A stretch of DNA of 64,000 bases from NCBI GenBank assembly GCA_037445895.1, contig JBBIJO010000002.1, positions 62,001 to 126,000 on the forward strand. Reading direction: 5' to 3'. The notes under the pieces were generated by a model that did not search any database, had not been told where the DNA came from, and worked only from the letters and a program-made list of their open reading frames with translations. Position 1 is the stretch's first letter. Every line of letters begins with the position of its first letter. Of this stretch, positions 63,675-64,000 are shown in pieces. The position numbers and the translations under genes are program-made. Source of the stretch: JBBIJO01 sp037445895. Lineage in GTDB: Bacteria > Bacteroidota > Ignavibacteria > Kapaibacteriales > UBA2268.

Positions 63675-64000
63675 ATGAGGAAAATATTACTACTTGTTGT
63701 CTTACTTGTATTAACAAGCAATTTTTTATTTGCTGAAATTTATCTCGATTCGGCATATTCAAATAGGTTTGGAGTTGGAGCGATATTCCTCGGCGGACTA
63801 AATTATCACACAGCAAACTTCAAAGGGATTGATTTCCCCAACATACCGAGTTGTTGTCCCCGATACGAAAATGGTTCAGGTTTATACTATTTCGGAGGTA
63901 TCGGCGTGAATGTAGCAATTTCCGAAAGGTTAGGCTTACAATTTCTGGGAGGGTATCAAAATTTATCGGCAACTTTAAAAGAGAAAGAACCGGAATATTT
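63675..64000 (+). CDS. Outer-membrane-type protein, N-terminal fragment (runs off the right end)
   Basis: An ATG with GGGAG nine bases upstream opens a frame without stops to the window end (108 codons). The product starts with a signal peptide (MRKILLLVVLLVLTSNFLFA, cut before Glu) and continues with short amphipathic strands such as GVGAIFLGGLNYH and YYFGGIGVNVAISERLGLQF, as in outer-membrane beta-barrels. The segment IPSCCPRYENGSG recalls the N-terminus of OmpA-like envelope proteins in this group of bacteria. The C-terminal part is outside the window. Confidence 0.6.
   Translation, partial: MRKILLLVVLLVLTSNFLFAEIYLDSAYSNRFGVGAIFLGGLNYHTANFKGIDFPNIPSCCPRYENGSGLYYFGGIGVNVAISERLGLQFLGGYQNLSATLKEKEPEY

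Noticed and set aside
1..64000. tRNA, rRNA, CRISPR, insertion sequences, prophage
   Set aside because: I saw no tRNA-like TTC loop outside coding sequence, no repeated spacer array, no transposase or integrase product.

Overview
The window reads as a chromosomal segment of an AT-rich bacterium of the Bacteroidota/Chlorobiota branch (the Ignavibacteria/Kapabacteria side is my best guess). The signs are C-terminal Por/FlgD-type sorting domains on large secreted proteins, an alternative complex III (ACIII) joined to an A2-type caa3 oxidase, a BshC-type bacillithiol enzyme, and ferredoxin-linked 2-oxoacid oxidoreductases (KorAB and a single-chain pyruvate enzyme). The assignment is inference from gene content; no rRNA or tRNA gene lies in the window. 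Starts are a mix of ATG, GTG and TTG, several with clear Shine-Dalgarno sequences.

Layout. 1-3.2 kb: end of a glycosyltransferase, an Fn3 lipoprotein, small exported and hypothetical proteins, ybeY and an smg-like gene. 3.4-6.9 kb: a restriction-modification locus whose single-chain enzyme is split in two with a 121-residue ORF wedged in the break; its composition differs from the host. 7.0-11 kb: MazG-like hydrolase, an OmpR-type response regulator without a kinase, and a large secreted FG-GAP protein. 11.3-17.1 kb: membrane pyrophosphatase, RNA polymerase omega, and korAB. 17.2-24.7 kb (minus strand): lipoprotein, TrmH-type methyltransferase, YihY, nadB, SemiSWEET, YjbQ and a secreted subtilase, many overlapping. 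24.8-26.5 kb: dnaX.

26.5-41.7 kb is the main feature: a 15-kb minus-strand respiratory locus in the order actA, a small membrane ORF, actB, actC, a fused actD-actE, actF, a monoheme cytochrome, SCO, coxA, coxC, coxD, coxB (with heme c), ctaB, and an eight-helix membrane cytochrome c. Together these take electrons from quinol through ACIII to cytochrome c and the caa3 oxidase, with copper delivery and heme O synthesis supplied by the same locus.

41.9-64 kb: mostly housekeeping genes: hutI, manC, hrcA, an MFS transporter, a GT2 glycosyltransferase, queA, aat, a fatty-acid hydroxylase, a flavodoxin-like protein next to bshC, a dihydroorotate-dehydrogenase-like gene next to pyruvate:ferredoxin oxidoreductase, and the tight cluster pheT / coiled-coil / alr / rsmI. 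The window ends inside a signal-peptide-bearing outer-membrane-type protein. I saw no insertion sequence, CRISPR array or prophage.
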